Origin: Gammaproteobacteria bacterium
GTDB taxonomy: Bacteria; Pseudomonadota; Gammaproteobacteria; Pseudomonadales; Pseudohongiellaceae
NCBI GenBank assembly: GCA_030831165.1
Contig: JAURLP010000033.1
Location: forward strand, 94,016 to 158,015
Length of the DNA stretch: 64,000 nt
Reading direction: 5' to 3'
Position 1 is the stretch's first letter. Each line of letters begins with the position of its first letter. The notes under the pieces were generated by a model, which made no database searches, had not been told where the DNA came from, and was given only the letters and a program-made list of their open reading frames with translations. The position numbers and the translations under genes are program-made. Below, one piece after another: positions 1 through 10,178 of the stretch.

Positions 1-82
1 TATAAATATTTATAAATTGACCTTATAAATAACTTCAGGGATGATAGCAAGGTTTTTTTAAGCCCGAATATGGTTAATTGAT

Positions 83-961
83 ATGAGTTTTGCCGATCCT
101 AAAGAGGAAGTCTCTGTTTCCTTTGAGTTTTTTCCACCTGCTGACCTTGGGAATGCTGATCGTTTCTGGGAGTCTATTGATAATTTAGCCTTGCTGAACC
201 CTGATTTTATTTCCATTACCTATGGGGCAGGGGGAACTACGCGCGATCGCAGCCTGAAAATTTTGCAACGTATCCTTGCAGAAACCTCGCTGAATCCTGT
301 TGCTCACTTAACCTGTGTTGGTTCCAGTCGGGCAGACGCGGATGATATGGCGAGGCAATTTCATGAGGCGGGCATTAATCGCTTGGTCGCATTACGGGGT
401 GATCCACCTGGCGGGCAAGAAAATTTTACTGCTCATCCGCAAGGCTATGCCAATGCCACTGAATTTATTCATGGTTTAAATAAGGTTGCTGATTTTGATA
501 TTACTGTTGCGGCTTACCCTGAAAGTCATCCGGAGTCGCCGGGTTTGGATCATGAAATTGAGGTCTTAAAACAGAAGATTGATGCCGGCGCCAAACGTTG
601 CATTACACAGTTCTTTTTTGAAAACGATGTCTATCTGCGTTTTGTTGATAAAGCACGCTCAGCCGGGATAGAGATTCCAATTATTCCCGGGATTTTGCCA
701 ATTCTGAATTTCACTCGGGTTCAAGATCTTGCAGCCAGGTGTGGAACTCATATTCCCGAGCGCTTGATAAGTTTGTTTGATGGCATAGAAGCATCTTCCT
801 CTGTGAACAACATGTTGGCGGCCGCGGTGACAATTGAGCAATGTGAAGATCTTTATAACAACGGGGTTAGAAATTTTCATTTTTATACCCTGAATAAATC
901 TGATTTGACTTGTGCCGTATCTCACTCTTTAGGTGTGCGTGCTAAAACCGAAAGTAAATAG
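83..961 (+). CDS. metF: methylenetetrahydrofolate reductase MetF
   Basis: Reduces 5,10-methylene-THF to 5-methyl-THF using FAD and NADH, which feeds the methyl group to methionine synthase. The 292-residue length is normal for the bacterial FAD-only enzyme. The N-terminal barrel motif VSFEFFPP, the SITYGAGGTTRD segment, the HLTCVG strand and the ALRGDPPGG loop are all family landmarks; Glu in SFEFFPP corresponds to the catalytic acid. The cobalamin-dependent methionine synthase lies about 45 bases downstream on the same strand, so the two probably form one methionine-synthesis operon. Only 82 bases of upstream sequence are visible, too little to judge a MetJ/MetR site or a riboswitch. Confidence 0.97.
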   Translation: MSFADPKEEVSVSFEFFPPADLGNADRFWESIDNLALLNPDFISITYGAGGTTRDRSLKILQRILAETSLNPVAHLTCVGSSRADADDMARQFHEAGINRLVALRGDPPGGQENFTAHPQGYANATEFIHGLNKVADFDITVAAYPESHPESPGLDHEIEVLKQKIDAGAKRCITQFFFENDVYLRFVDKARSAGIEIPIIPGILPILNFTRVQDLAARCGTHIPERLISLFDGIEASSSVNNMLAAAVTIEQCEDLYNNGVRNFHFYTLNKSDLTCAVSHSLGVRAKTESK

Positions 962-1007
962 AAAATAAATAAATTAATTAATAAGTAGATTAAATAGAGA
1001 GTATTTG

Positions 1008-4000
1008 ATGTCACATCAGGAATTATTTACGGAAACCCTAAAGCAGAGAATCTTGTTTCTCGATGGTGCTATGGGCACCATGATTCAAGGCCATGGCTTG
1101 CAGGAAAAAGATTTTCGTGGAGAGCGCTTCAAGGATTATGCCAGCGAATTACGCGGTAATAATGACCTCTTAAGTATCACCCGGCCTGAATTAATCAAAC
1201 AGATACATACTGAATACCTCGAAGCCGGTGCCGACATTCTCAAGACCAATACTTTCAATTCAACAGGTATTGCCCAAGCCGATTATAATTTGAGTGAACT
1301 GGCTTATGAACTCAATGTTGCTGGTGCGACTTTAGCCCGTGAAGCAACCAATGCCTATAAAAAGACTAATGATCGTCCAATCTGGATTGCAGGCGTCTTA
1401 GGGCCCACCAATCGTACGGCATCTATTTCACCGAATGTCGAGGATGCGGGTTTTCGTGCGGTTACTTTTGATGATTTATTCGAAGACTACTCCCAGGCTA
1501 TTAAAGGTCTTTATGATGGTGGGGCAGATCTGATTCTTATTGAAACAATTTTCGATACGCTCAATGCCAAGGCGGCGATTGCAGCGGTCAAGAATTTTGA
1601 AAATCAACACAGCATCAAACTACCCATAATGATATCCGGCACTATCACCGATCAAAGTGGGCGGACCTTGAGTGGGCAGGTAGTCGAGGCATTTTATAAC
1701 TCTGTGCAACATGCGGAGCCGGTGAGCATTGGTCTAAATTGCGCACTAGGCGCTGAACAACTGCGTGAATATGTTGATGACCTGTCGCGTGTATCTGAAG
1801 TGAATGTAAGTTGTCACCCTAATGCGGGCTTGCCTAATGAATTTGGTGCCTATGATGAAAGCCCTGAACATATGGCAAAAATTATCAGCGAATTTGCTGA
1901 ATCGAGGCTAGTCAATATTGTTGGTGGTTGTTGTGGTACAACACCAGAACATATAAAAGCCATCCGTGAAAGCGTTGAAAATAAAGCGCCAAGAACGCCG
2001 CTGGAACCAAGGCCTTTATGTCGCTTATCGGGTCTGGAAGCAGTCATCTTAAGTAAAGACAGTAATTTTGTGAATGTCGGTGAGCGCACTAACGTGACCG
2101 GCTCCAAACGTTTTGAAACCCTGATTTTGAACGAAGATTACGATACGGCTATTAGTGTGGCTCTGGAACAGGTAGAGGGTGGAGCGCAAATTATTGATGT
2201 GAATATGGATGAAGGCATGCTGGATTCTGCCGCTGCCATGACACGCTTTTTAAACTTGATTGCTGCCGAGCCCGATATCGCAAGAGTGCCAATCATGGTC
2301 GATTCTTCCAAGTGGTCGGTGATTGAAACAGGCCTGAAATGCATACAGGGCAAGGGTATTGTGAACTCCATCAGCTTAAAAGAGGGTGAACAACAATTTC
2401 TTGAACAGGCCCGTTTGGTCAAACGTTATGGGGCGGCTGTCGTTGTGATGGCATTTGATGAACAGGGTCAGGCAGATACTTATGAGCGCAAAATTCAAAT
2501 TTGTGAACGAGCCTATAAGTTATTAACTGAAGTTGCCGGGATACCTCCTCAGGACATTATTTTTGACCCGAACGTGTTTGCTGTTGCTACAGGCATAGCC
2601 GAGCATGCTGAATATGGTAAAGCCTTTATTGATGCGACAGCCTGGATCAAGAAAAACCTACCGCACGCAAAGGTGTCTGGTGGGGTCTCGAATTTATCAT
2701 TTTCCTTCCGTGGCAATAATGCATTACGGGAAGCCATGCATTCAGTTTTTCTATATCACGCCATCAAAGTAGGCATGGATATGGCTATTGTTAATGCGGG
2801 TAAATTACCTGTTTACGAAGATATTGATGAAATATTACGCACGGCGATAGAAGACGTTATTTTCAATCGGCGTGAAGATGCCGGAGAAAGATTGCTTGAG
2901 ATAGCCACAACGATTGTCTCTGAAGTGAAAGATGAAAAAGCAGTATTGGCATGGCGCGAAGCAGCAGTAGAACAACGCCTTGCCTATTCACTGGTGCATG
3001 GCATAGATCAATTTATTATTGAAGATACGCAGGAAGCTTACGAACTTTTAGGCTCAGCAATAAAGGTTATCGAAGGGCCCCTCATGGATGGCATGAATAC
3101 TGTCGGTGATTTATTTGGTTCGGGCAAGATGTTTTTACCCCAGGTCGTCAAGAGTGCGAGAGTCATGAAACGATCTGTGGCTCACCTTGAACCATACATC
3201 CTTGATGCCGGAGGTGAACAACAAAAAAATGCAGGCGTTATTGTTTTGGCGACGGCTAAAGGTGACGTGCACGATATTGGTAAAAATATCGTGGGTGTGG
3301 TGTTGAGCTGTAATGGCTACAAGGTGATTGATCTTGGGGTGATGGTGCCTAGCAGCAAAATATTACAGGCTGTTAGGGATGAAAATGCCGATATCGTTGG
3401 TATTTCCGGTTTAATTACGCCAAGTCTGGACGAAATGGTGCATGTTGCCAGTGAGCTGGAGCGTGAAGGCTTCACCTTGCCCTTATTGATTGGTGGAGCG
3501 ACGACTTCGCGAGTGCATACTGCTGTAAAAATTGAAGAGAAGTATAGTGGCGCCACGATATATGTGCCCGATGCCTCTCGTTCAGTTGGTGTTGCCAGTA
3601 AATTATTAGGCGATGATCCCGATAAATACAAAGCAGAAATTCGAGCCGAATACGATCAGGTTCGTGAACAGCGTCTAAAGAAGAATACTGTACGAAATAT
3701 TTTAAGTCTGGAGCAGGCCAGGGCCAACAAGCCTAAAATTAACTGGTCTGATTTTGAAGGAACCGAGCCTGCATTCACAGGCATTAAAGTCTTTGAAGAG
3801 TTTGACCTTCAGACCTTGATAGATCGTTTTGACTGGTCACCATTTTTCAGGAGCTGGGACCTGGTAGGTAAATTTCCAAAAATTCTGGATGATGAAATTG
3901 TGGGAGAGAGTGCCCGTGAACTATATGCCGATGCCCAGGAAATGTTGCAGGCAATTGTCAGTGATAAATTGATTACGCCAAAAGCAGTGATCGGTTTTTG

Positions 4001-4676
4001 GCCAGCCAACAGTATTGGTGAAGATATTGAATTGTATGAAGATGATAAACGGCAGGATGTGCTGGCGACTTTGCATACTCTTCGTCAGCAAATCGAACAA
4101 AGGCGAGAAGGTAAAGCCAATTATGCGCTGGCGGATTTTATTGCACCGAAAGATAGTGATAAAGCAGACTGGATTGGAGGTTTCGCGGTCACTGCCGGTC
4201 ATGAGGTAGAGAAGATAGTAGAGCAATATAAACAGAATAACGATGACTACAGAGCCATAATGCTGTTGGCTCTGGCTGATCGTTTTGCTGAAGCTTATGC
4301 TGAATGCATACATGAAAAAGTACGTAAAGAATACTGGGGTTATGCCAGTGATGAAGCCTTGTCCAATGCTGATTTAATCAGTGAGAAATACCGCGGCATT
4401 CGACCAGCGCCGGGATATCCCGCTTGTCCGGATCACACTGAGAAAGACACTCTGTTCTCCTTGTTAGATGCCACCTCGAAGACGGGCATTAGTCTTACCG
4501 AGAGTTTCGCTATGCTACCAGCAGCTTCAGTAAGCGGAATCTATTATTCCCATCCTGAGAGTCGGTATTTTGCCGTGGGTAAAATTGCAGAAGACCAACT
4601 GATTGACTATGCTGAGCGTAAAGGCTGGTCTATTGATGAGGCCAGACGCTGGTTGAGTCCGGTACTGGCTTCCTAA
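1008..4676 (+). CDS. metH: cobalamin-dependent methionine synthase MetH
   Basis: Transfers methyl from 5-methyl-THF through cobalamin to homocysteine. All four modules are present in order: homocysteine/zinc domain (about 1-340, zinc cysteines in LNCALG near 245 and GGCCGT near 308-309), pterin domain (about 350-640, [11 protein letters not shown]), cobalamin domain (about 650-890, with DVHDIGKN whose His near 755 is the lower cobalt ligand), and the SAM-binding reactivation domain (about 900-1222, with [12 protein letters not shown]). Length is the same as in E. coli (about 1220). An in-frame TTG lies one codon upstream at 1005, but the ATG at 1008 behind a GAGAG ribosome site is preferred. 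Sits directly downstream of metF. Confidence 0.98.
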   Translation: MSHQELFTETLKQRILFLDGAMGTMIQGHGLQEKDFRGERFKDYASELRGNNDLLSITRPELIKQIHTEYLEAGADILKTNTFNSTGIAQADYNLSELAYELNVAGATLAREATNAYKKTNDRPIWIAGVLGPTNRTASISPNVEDAGFRAVTFDDLFEDYSQAIKGLYDGGADLILIETIFDTLNAKAAIAAVKNFENQHSIKLPIMISGTITDQSGRTLSGQVVEAFYNSVQHAEPVSIGLNCALGAEQLREYVDDLSRVSEVNVSCHPNAGLPNEFGAYDESPEHMAKIISEFAESRLVNIVGGCCGTTPEHIKAIRESVENKAPRTPLEPRPLCRLSGLEAVILSKDSNFVNVGERTNVTGSKRFETLILNEDYDTAISVALEQVEGGAQIIDVNMDEGMLDSAAAMTRFLNLIAAEPDIARVPIMVDSSKWSVIETGLKCIQGKGIVNSISLKEGEQQFLEQARLVKRYGAAVVVMAFDEQGQADTYERKIQICERAYKLLTEVAGIPPQDIIFDPNVFAVATGIAEHAEYGKAFIDATAWIKKNLPHAKVSGGVSNLSFSFRGNNALREAMHSVFLYHAIKVGMDMAIVNAGKLPVYEDIDEILRTAIEDVIFNRREDAGERLLEIATTIVSEVKDEKAVLAWREAAVEQRLAYSLVHGIDQFIIEDTQEAYELLGSAIKVIEGPLMDGMNTVGDLFGSGKMFLPQVVKSARVMKRSVAHLEPYILDAGGEQQKNAGVIVLATAKGDVHDIGKNIVGVVLSCNGYKVIDLGVMVPSSKILQAVRDENADIVGISGLITPSLDEMVHVASELEREGFTLPLLIGGATTSRVHTAVKIEEKYSGATIYVPDASRSVGVASKLLGDDPDKYKAEIRAEYDQVREQRLKKNTVRNILSLEQARANKPKINWSDFEGTEPAFTGIKVFEEFDLQTLIDRFDWSPFFRSWDLVGKFPKILDDEIVGESARELYADAQEMLQAIVSDKLITPKAVIGFWPANSIGEDIELYEDDKRQDVLATLHTLRQQIEQRREGKANYALADFIAPKDSDKADWIGGFAVTAGHEVEKIVEQYKQNNDDYRAIMLLALADRFAEAYAECIHEKVRKEYWGYASDEALSNADLISEKYRGIRPAPGYPACPDHTEKDTLFSLLDATSKTGISLTESFAMLPAASVSGIYYSHPESRYFAVGKIAEDQLIDYAERKGWSIDEARRWLSPVLAS

Positions 4677-4713
4677 ACAAATCTGAAACAGCTTTATATG
4701 CCAGAAGGTCAAT

Positions 4714-5610
4714 ATGATGTGTAAGTCAGAAAAGACATTTTCCTTGCCTTCCTTTTCCTCCTGCTTAACAATTTTAATTTTTTTCTTCAGCTGCAGCCAA
4801 AGTCTTGCGCAAAGCTCAGTCTGGCTTGTGACAAAAGGCGACAATAAAGTCTATCTGGGAGGCACCATACACATGTTGCGCCCAGCTGATTACCCGCTTC
4901 CTGGCGAATACCAAACAGCCTATGCAGATGCCGACAGTCTGTTTTTTGAGACCGATATTGATGCCATGAACAAACCTGAAACCCAGAGGGCTGCTCTGCA
5001 GAAACTGATGTATACCGATGGTCGAACTTTAGAAGCAGTATTAAATGATGAAGCCTATAACGCATTAAGCCAATATATTGAAAAAGTCGGCTTGCCAATG
5101 ATGCTGTTACAGAACATGAAACCAGGGATGTTGATGAGCACCCTGGAATTACTCGAATTTCAGATACTTGGATTTACCCCGCAAGGCGTGGATGCCCACT
5201 TTCATCAGCGTGCGAGTGTTGATGGTAAGGCTATTGGCTTTTTTGAAACTGTAGAAGTACAGGTCGCAATACTTGCTGAGATGGGTAAGGGCGAAGAGAG
5301 CGACTTCGTGCTGTTGTCCTTACGGGACCTGGAAAGGATAGAGAATGACATTGAAAGCATTATAGATGATTGGCGCAGTGGTAATGCTGAGCTTTTGATG
5401 CAACATTTTGTTGCCGACATGAAAGAGGCGACTCCAGATGTTTATCAAAGTCTTTTGGAAGACAGAAATGATAACTGGATGCCAGAAATCGAGGCCATGC
5501 TTGACGATGCCGACACTGAGTTTGTTCTGGTTGGCGTTGCGCACCTAATTGGACAGGACGGTATAGTGCAACAATTACGTGGCAGAGGGTATCAGATAGA
5601 GCAGCTGTAA
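4714..5610 (+). CDS. TraB/GumN family secreted protein
   Basis: A 298-residue member of the TraB/GumN (TIKI-like) family, a proposed metal-dependent peptidase fold. Visible signs are the first GxxH-type motif in YLGGTIHML shortly after the signal peptide, acidic residues in FFETDIDA, and a second conserved His in VLVGVAHLIGQDG near the C-terminus. The N-terminus has a hydrophobic stretch ending SLAQSS, consistent with a signal peptide, so the protein is probably periplasmic. ATGs at 4714 and 4717 are both possible. It starts 37 bases after metH and could be cotranscribed with it, but no functional link to methionine synthesis is evident. Substrate unknown. Confidence 0.85.
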   Translation: MMCKSEKTFSLPSFSSCLTILIFFFSCSQSLAQSSVWLVTKGDNKVYLGGTIHMLRPADYPLPGEYQTAYADADSLFFETDIDAMNKPETQRAALQKLMYTDGRTLEAVLNDEAYNALSQYIEKVGLPMMLLQNMKPGMLMSTLELLEFQILGFTPQGVDAHFHQRASVDGKAIGFFETVEVQVAILAEMGKGEESDFVLLSLRDLERIENDIESIIDDWRSGNAELLMQHFVADMKEATPDVYQSLLEDRNDNWMPEIEAMLDDADTEFVLVGVAHLIGQDGIVQQLRGRGYQIEQL

Positions 5611-5681
5611 TTATTCTCCAGACATAGAGTTGTCAGGGGTAAGTAGTCAGCAGCGGAAAATATTTTACTCAGGGTTTATAC

Positions 5682-6803
5682 ATGTCATTAATTCAAAGCA
5701 AGGCGGTAAAAATTCGTCAGGTAGAAAAATCTGATGAAGCTGCATTACTCGCCCTAGAAAAAGCCAGTTTTGAAACTGACCGCTTAAGTAAACGTCGTAT
5801 GCGCCACTGGATCAATGCTGCTAATTGTCTATTTCTGGTGGCGACTCGTAATGACAATCTGGTGGGTTATTGCCTGATACTTATGCATACGGGAACACGT
5901 CTGGCTCGATTGTATTCTATAGCCGTGGACAAATCTTCACGCAGACTTGGCTTGGGTCAAGATTTATTGCATGAAGCTGAAGAAAGAGCCTCCCAGCAGG
6001 GGCGCTTATATATGCGTCTTGAAGTTGCCCAGAATAATATAGCAGCAATTCGACTTTATAAAAAAATGGCATATGTTGCCTTTGACACAATCGAAAATTA
6101 TTACGAAGATCACCAAAATGCCCTGCGCATGCAGAAACGTATTCGTTATATACCCGAAAACCACTTAAGTCGTAAAACGCCGTGGTTCCAGCAGACGACT
6201 GATTTTACCTGCGGACCGGCTTCATTAATGATGGCCATGAGTAGTCTGGATAAAAACATTAAACCCAATCAAAGTGATGAATTGAAAATATGGAGGGAAT
6301 CCACGACCATATTCATGACCAGCGGACATGGAGGCTGCCACCCGGTTGGGCTGGCGCTGGCTGCCATAAACAAAGGCTTCAAGGCTGAAGTATTTATAAA
6401 TCAGACAGGCCCTGCTTTTATAGAAAGTGTTCGAAACCTTGAAAATAAACGTATTCTTGAAGTGGTGGATGCGGATTATTTTAAACAAGCCAAAAAGGTA
6501 GGAGCCATCATTCACCAAACCGATATTCGGCAATCACACATTGCTGATGCATTGAATAATGGTTCTGCAATAATCATCCTGATTAGCACTTATCGTATGA
6601 ATGGTAAAAAATCTCCACACTGGGTTACGATCACTGGCAAAGATGATCAATGCTTTTACATGCATGATCCAGACCCTTCCGATGCCGTTCAGGTAGAAAT
6701 TGATTGTCAGCACATTCCCATTGCTCGGGCAGATTTTGAGCTTATGTCCAGTTTCGGCAGACAACGTCTGCGGACTGCGGTCATCATTAGCCGTAAAAAT
6801 TAG
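5682..6803 (+). CDS. GNAT acetyltransferase fused to a C39-like peptidase
   Basis: Residues about 10-150 form a RimI-like GNAT acetyltransferase (acetyl-CoA loop around SRRLGLGQDLL, then EVAQNNIAAIRLYKKMAY). Residues about 165-373 form a papain-like C39-type peptidase with the triad visible as Cys177 (TCGPAS), His313 (PHWVTI) and Asp329 (MHDPD). No ABC-transporter module and no signal peptide are present, so this is not a bacteriocin exporter; it is likely cytoplasmic. The same fusion is known in other proteobacteria, from memory often beside an ATP-grasp RimK-like gene, which is absent next to it here. Substrate unknown; a role in processing and acetylating a peptide is inference. Confidence 0.88.
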   Translation: MSLIQSKAVKIRQVEKSDEAALLALEKASFETDRLSKRRMRHWINAANCLFLVATRNDNLVGYCLILMHTGTRLARLYSIAVDKSSRRLGLGQDLLHEAEERASQQGRLYMRLEVAQNNIAAIRLYKKMAYVAFDTIENYYEDHQNALRMQKRIRYIPENHLSRKTPWFQQTTDFTCGPASLMMAMSSLDKNIKPNQSDELKIWRESTTIFMTSGHGGCHPVGLALAAINKGFKAEVFINQTGPAFIESVRNLENKRILEVVDADYFKQAKKVGAIIHQTDIRQSHIADALNNGSAIIILISTYRMNGKKSPHWVTITGKDDQCFYMHDPDPSDAVQVEIDCQHIPIARADFELMSSFGRQRLRTAVIISRKN

Positions 6804-6898
6804 TAAGTGTCAAAAGGCTGTGGCAATATGGATTATTCAATTATTTTTTTAAGATATCAAAACCAATATTTTAACCATGAAGTAACGAGGAAGATTAA

Positions 6899-7336
6899 AT
6901 GACTGTCCTGGTCGAAGGTGTATCAGTAATCATAAAGTTAGAGGCAATAAATCGAATAATTCCTGAAGGCTGGGAAGGTTTTCGGCAGTATGTCCCGAAT
7001 TTTGCGTGGTGCAAAGATGACAAGCTTGTCCGACTGGGGTTTTTGGACGGAGATGAGGCAAAGGAATTCGCGACTAAGCTGGAATCGTTGAACCTTGTCT
7101 ATCAAGGCAGTGAAGGCGCACAAGATTTTGCACTTGTTGATCAAATTTACGGAGTCACAAGCAGGTGTAATTGGCTTGAATATGGTCATTTGGATATTAA
7201 TAACGATCCAAACATGAAAGTTGCGGCCTGCCGAATTGCAGGAACCCAAGACGATACTATTGTGCTGCCTGAAGGCTGGAAGTATGAAAATTCGCTAACG
7301 GCTGTGCATGGCCTGACCCCTTCATCACAAAGCTAG
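6899..7336 (+). CDS. conserved protein of unknown function
   Basis: A 145-residue soluble protein with no signal peptide or membrane segment. It resembles a conserved uncharacterised family whose members start with MTVLVEG(I/V)SVI and end with a WLE(Y/F)GH segment followed by an acidic stretch; I recall the pattern but no assigned function. An excellent ribosome site (AGGAAG, 7 bases before the ATG) supports translation. It carries two Cys residues in the C-terminal half (SRCNWLE and VAACRIAG). It stands alone, 95 bases after the GNAT-C39 gene and about 150 bases before the hydroxylase gene, so context gives no clear hint. Confidence 0.75.
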   Translation: MTVLVEGVSVIIKLEAINRIIPEGWEGFRQYVPNFAWCKDDKLVRLGFLDGDEAKEFATKLESLNLVYQGSEGAQDFALVDQIYGVTSRCNWLEYGHLDINNDPNMKVAACRIAGTQDDTIVLPEGWKYENSLTAVHGLTPSSQS

Positions 7337-7487
7337 ATAAGGGTTTAACTATTTTTTGTTGAATACATTTCATCACTCAAGCGCTTTAACTCCGCTCGAT
7401 TGAGGTGTTGAGTAAATAAATAACAATGGTTTTGCGACCGTAAGCAGCCACCTCGACAATCAGTGGAGAGTGGATGGATAGTTGACT

Positions 7488-8345
7488 ATGGAAAAATTTA
7501 TTATTCAGAACGAAGCCTTAATCCGTTTGAGCTTTTTTTTCGGTATGTTATTTATTATGGCGCTATGGGAAATCGCCAACCCGAGACGTCAACTGACAGT
7601 TTCCAAGTATCTGCGTTGGTCCAATAATCTGGCGCTGGTATTTTTAAATAGCATCGTCTTGCGTTTGCTTTTCCCCGCTGCGGCCGTGGGCGTGGCTATC
7701 TTCGCTGCAGACAATGGCTGGGGTTTGTTAAATTATTACAGTGTTGCCTTTTTTTTGGCTGTTCTGTTATCAGTGGTGGTATTAGACCTCATCATTTATC
7801 TTCAGCATGTGATGGTTCATGCGGTACCAGCTTTATGGCGTGTGCATCGAGTTCATCATGCAGACCTCGATTATGATGTAACAACCGGATCACGTTTTCA
7901 TCCTGTCGAGATAATTCTCTCCATGCTGATCAAGTTTGCCACTATAGTGGTATTAGGCCCCCCCGTGGTGGCTGTTGTGATTTTTGAAGTGATATTAAAT
8001 GCCATGGCCATGTTTAATCATGGCAATGTGCGCTTGCCTCTAGCAATGGATCGTCTGCTGAGACTACTAGTAGTGACGCCTGACATGCACCGTGTGCACC
8101 ATTCGGTTGAAGACAACGAAGCGAATAGTAATTTTGGTTTTAATCTTTCGCTATGGGATCGGTTGTTCGGGACCTATATCGACCAGCCGCGAGAAGGACA
8201 TGAAAAGATGACTATGGGCATACATGGATACCGTGACCCAAACCAGGTAGATAAGTTGCCTGGCATGCTTGCTTTACCGTTTATTGGCAAGGTTACTGGT
8301 TATGCTATAAATCGTCGGGAATGGAGTAAGGACAACAAGAATTAA
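7488..8345 (+). CDS. sterol desaturase / fatty acid hydroxylase superfamily membrane protein
   Basis: An integral membrane di-iron hydroxylase of about 285 residues. Hydrophobic segments lie near 12-32, 45-70, 80-105 and 140-170. The eight-histidine signature is visible: QHVMVH, then HRVHH, a single NHGN, and HRVHH again followed by SNFGFNLSLWDRLFGTY, which is the typical end of this superfamily. It probably hydroxylates or desaturates a lipid, but the substrate (fatty acid, sterol or carotenoid) cannot be told from sequence. An in-frame TTG exists at 7482; the ATG at 7488 with a GGA-rich site upstream is preferred. Monocistronic appearance. Confidence 0.9.
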   Translation: MEKFIIQNEALIRLSFFFGMLFIMALWEIANPRRQLTVSKYLRWSNNLALVFLNSIVLRLLFPAAAVGVAIFAADNGWGLLNYYSVAFFLAVLLSVVVLDLIIYLQHVMVHAVPALWRVHRVHHADLDYDVTTGSRFHPVEIILSMLIKFATIVVLGPPVVAVVIFEVILNAMAMFNHGNVRLPLAMDRLLRLLVVTPDMHRVHHSVEDNEANSNFGFNLSLWDRLFGTYIDQPREGHEKMTMGIHGYRDPNQVDKLPGMLALPFIGKVTGYAINRREWSKDNKN

Positions 8346-8499
8346 AGCGCTCGTGATCTGGATAATAAAATTTCAGAGAAATACGTTTAATCATTTCTTT
8401 GGATTGTAAATTCCCTTAAGTACATTTATTTGATAAATGTTAAGGTCTGCTTTTATTGTCGTGATGGCGAGAGACCACAATAAGATAGTGAGAAGAACG

Positions 8500-10095
8500 A
8501 TGTCAGAAAAATATTGGAACCAAGCTTATCCCTCCGTAAGACGTCCGGTGATGGCCAGGAATGTGGTTGCTACATCACAGCCTCTTGCTGCCCAGGCCGG
8601 TCTCGAAATGCTGAGAAAGGGGGGTAATGCGATGGATGCCGTTCTGGCAACAGCTATTGCCTTGACCGTGGTAGAGCCTACCTCCAATGGGATTGGTAGT
8701 GATGCCTTTGCTTTATTTAATCAGGGCGATCAAATCCTTGGCCTGAATGCTTCCGGGCGAAGCCCTAAAGCCTGGAGTCTGGAGTATTTTTCCAAATATG
8801 AAGAAATGCCCTTTCGTGGATGGGATACAGTAACTGTCCCGGGATGTGTCTCGGCATGGGTGGAGTGTTCCAAATTTGGAAATCTGCCATTTAAAGATCT
8901 TTTTGAACCGGCAATACATTATGCTGAAGCAGGATTTCATGTCTCTCCAGTGACCGCCAATGCCTGGAAGATGGCAGTAGATATTTTTCATGAGCGAGAA
9001 GATTTTATGTCTACGTTTTCAGTCAATGGTCGTGCGCCTGAAGCGGGGGAGCTGTTTAAAAGCCCCGGACATGCAACCACGCTGGAATTAATTGCAGACA
9101 CAAAGGGAGAAGCTTTTTATCGTGGTGAGCTCGCAAAAAAAATAGTTGCTCATGCGAAAGATCAGGGAGGCTTGTTAAGCCTGGAAGATTTATCAGCACA
9201 TCAGATCGACTGGGTTGATCCGATTTCTATTGATCTGGATAACCTCGACCTCTATGAAATACCGCCTAACGGTCAGGGCTTGGCAGCCTTGATAGCACTG
9301 GGCATCTGTCGTGAATTCAAGCTGGGGGATATGGAACCTGAATCTGCAGATGCGGTCCACATCCAACTGGAATCAATGAAGCTGGCTTTTGCTGATGTTC
9401 ACTCCCATGTGAGCGATCCAGACTTTTTGAAAGTGCCAGCCGAACATTTTCTTGAGCGATCTTATTTGAAAAAAAGAGCGGATGAAATAGACATGCAAAA
9501 AGCGGGTGCTCCTGAAACCGGTATTCCGCTAAAAGGTGGTACGGTTTATTTGTGTAGTGGTGATGCCGAAGGCATGATGGTTTCATTTATTCAATCTAAC
9601 TATGCGGGATTTGGCTCTGGTGTTGTCGTGCCTGGCACCGGTATCAGTTTGCAAAATCGCGGAGCCAATTTTGTCTTGACAGAAGGTCATCCAAATCAGG
9701 TTGCGGGCAATAAAAGACCTTTCCATACAATCATTCCTGGAATGATTTATCAGAATGGCAAACCTAAATCTGCCTTTGGTGTGATGGGTGGGCACATGCA
9801 GGCGCAGGGCCATCTGCAAATGCTTTTGCGTCTGCATTTCTGGGGACAAAATCCACAGACTGCTCTTGATGCCCCTCGCTGGATGGTTGGCGGGGAAAGC
9901 AGTTTCAAACCTCAGGTGAATCTCGAAGAAGGATTTGCACCATCTGTGATTGAAGAATTGGGCAAACGCGGGCACAAGATTTTCGTGCACCCTGTTAGTG
10001 CCAGCTTTGGTGGCGGTCAATTTGTCTGGAAGATGGAAGATGGGTATTTAGCCGCCAGTGATCCCAGAAAAGATGGACAGGCAGTAGGATTCTGA
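8500..10095 (+). CDS. gamma-glutamyltransferase family protein
   Basis: An N-terminal-nucleophile hydrolase of the gamma-glutamyltranspeptidase family, about 531 residues. Family marks are VATSQPLAAQAGLEMLRKGGNAMDA near the start, the NGIGSDAF segment, and the autocleavage region GGTVYLCSG (nucleophile Thr about residue 348) followed by SFIQSNYAGFGSG. There is no signal peptide, and the pattern is closer to the cytoplasmic YwrD-type relatives than to periplasmic Ggt, so glutathione may not be the substrate. An upstream in-frame ATG at 8437 would add 21 residues, but AGAAG just before 8500 and the family N-terminus favour 8500. A bidirectional terminator follows. Confidence 0.9.
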   Translation: MSEKYWNQAYPSVRRPVMARNVVATSQPLAAQAGLEMLRKGGNAMDAVLATAIALTVVEPTSNGIGSDAFALFNQGDQILGLNASGRSPKAWSLEYFSKYEEMPFRGWDTVTVPGCVSAWVECSKFGNLPFKDLFEPAIHYAEAGFHVSPVTANAWKMAVDIFHEREDFMSTFSVNGRAPEAGELFKSPGHATTLELIADTKGEAFYRGELAKKIVAHAKDQGGLLSLEDLSAHQIDWVDPISIDLDNLDLYEIPPNGQGLAALIALGICREFKLGDMEPESADAVHIQLESMKLAFADVHSHVSDPDFLKVPAEHFLERSYLKKRADEIDMQKAGAPETGIPLKGGTVYLCSGDAEGMMVSFIQSNYAGFGSGVVVPGTGISLQNRGANFVLTEGHPNQVAGNKRPFHTIIPGMIYQNGKPKSAFGVMGGHMQAQGHLQMLLRLHFWGQNPQTALDAPRWMVGGESSFKPQVNLEEGFAPSVIEELGKRGHKIFVHPVSASFGGGQFVWKMEDGYLAASDPRKDGQAVGF

Positions 10096-10115
10096 AAACG
10101 GTACATTTCAAACAT

Positions 10116-10147
10116 GAAAAAAAGCCCACTGATAAGGTGGGCTTTTT
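10116..10147. terminator. bidirectional intrinsic terminator
   Basis: A nine-base-pair stem (AAAGCCCAC / GTGGGCTTT, 10121-10129 with 10137-10145) with a seven-base loop, flanked by A-run and T-run. It lies between the convergent gamma-glutamyltransferase and sugar dehydrogenase genes and can serve both. Confidence 0.9.
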
Positions 10148-10178
10148 GTTTAGTGCAGTTTGTTAAAAATTGCCTATA

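Noticed and set aside
1..82. SAH/SAM riboswitch or MetJ box before metF
   Set aside because: Only 82 AT-rich bases are visible; no convincing conserved element.
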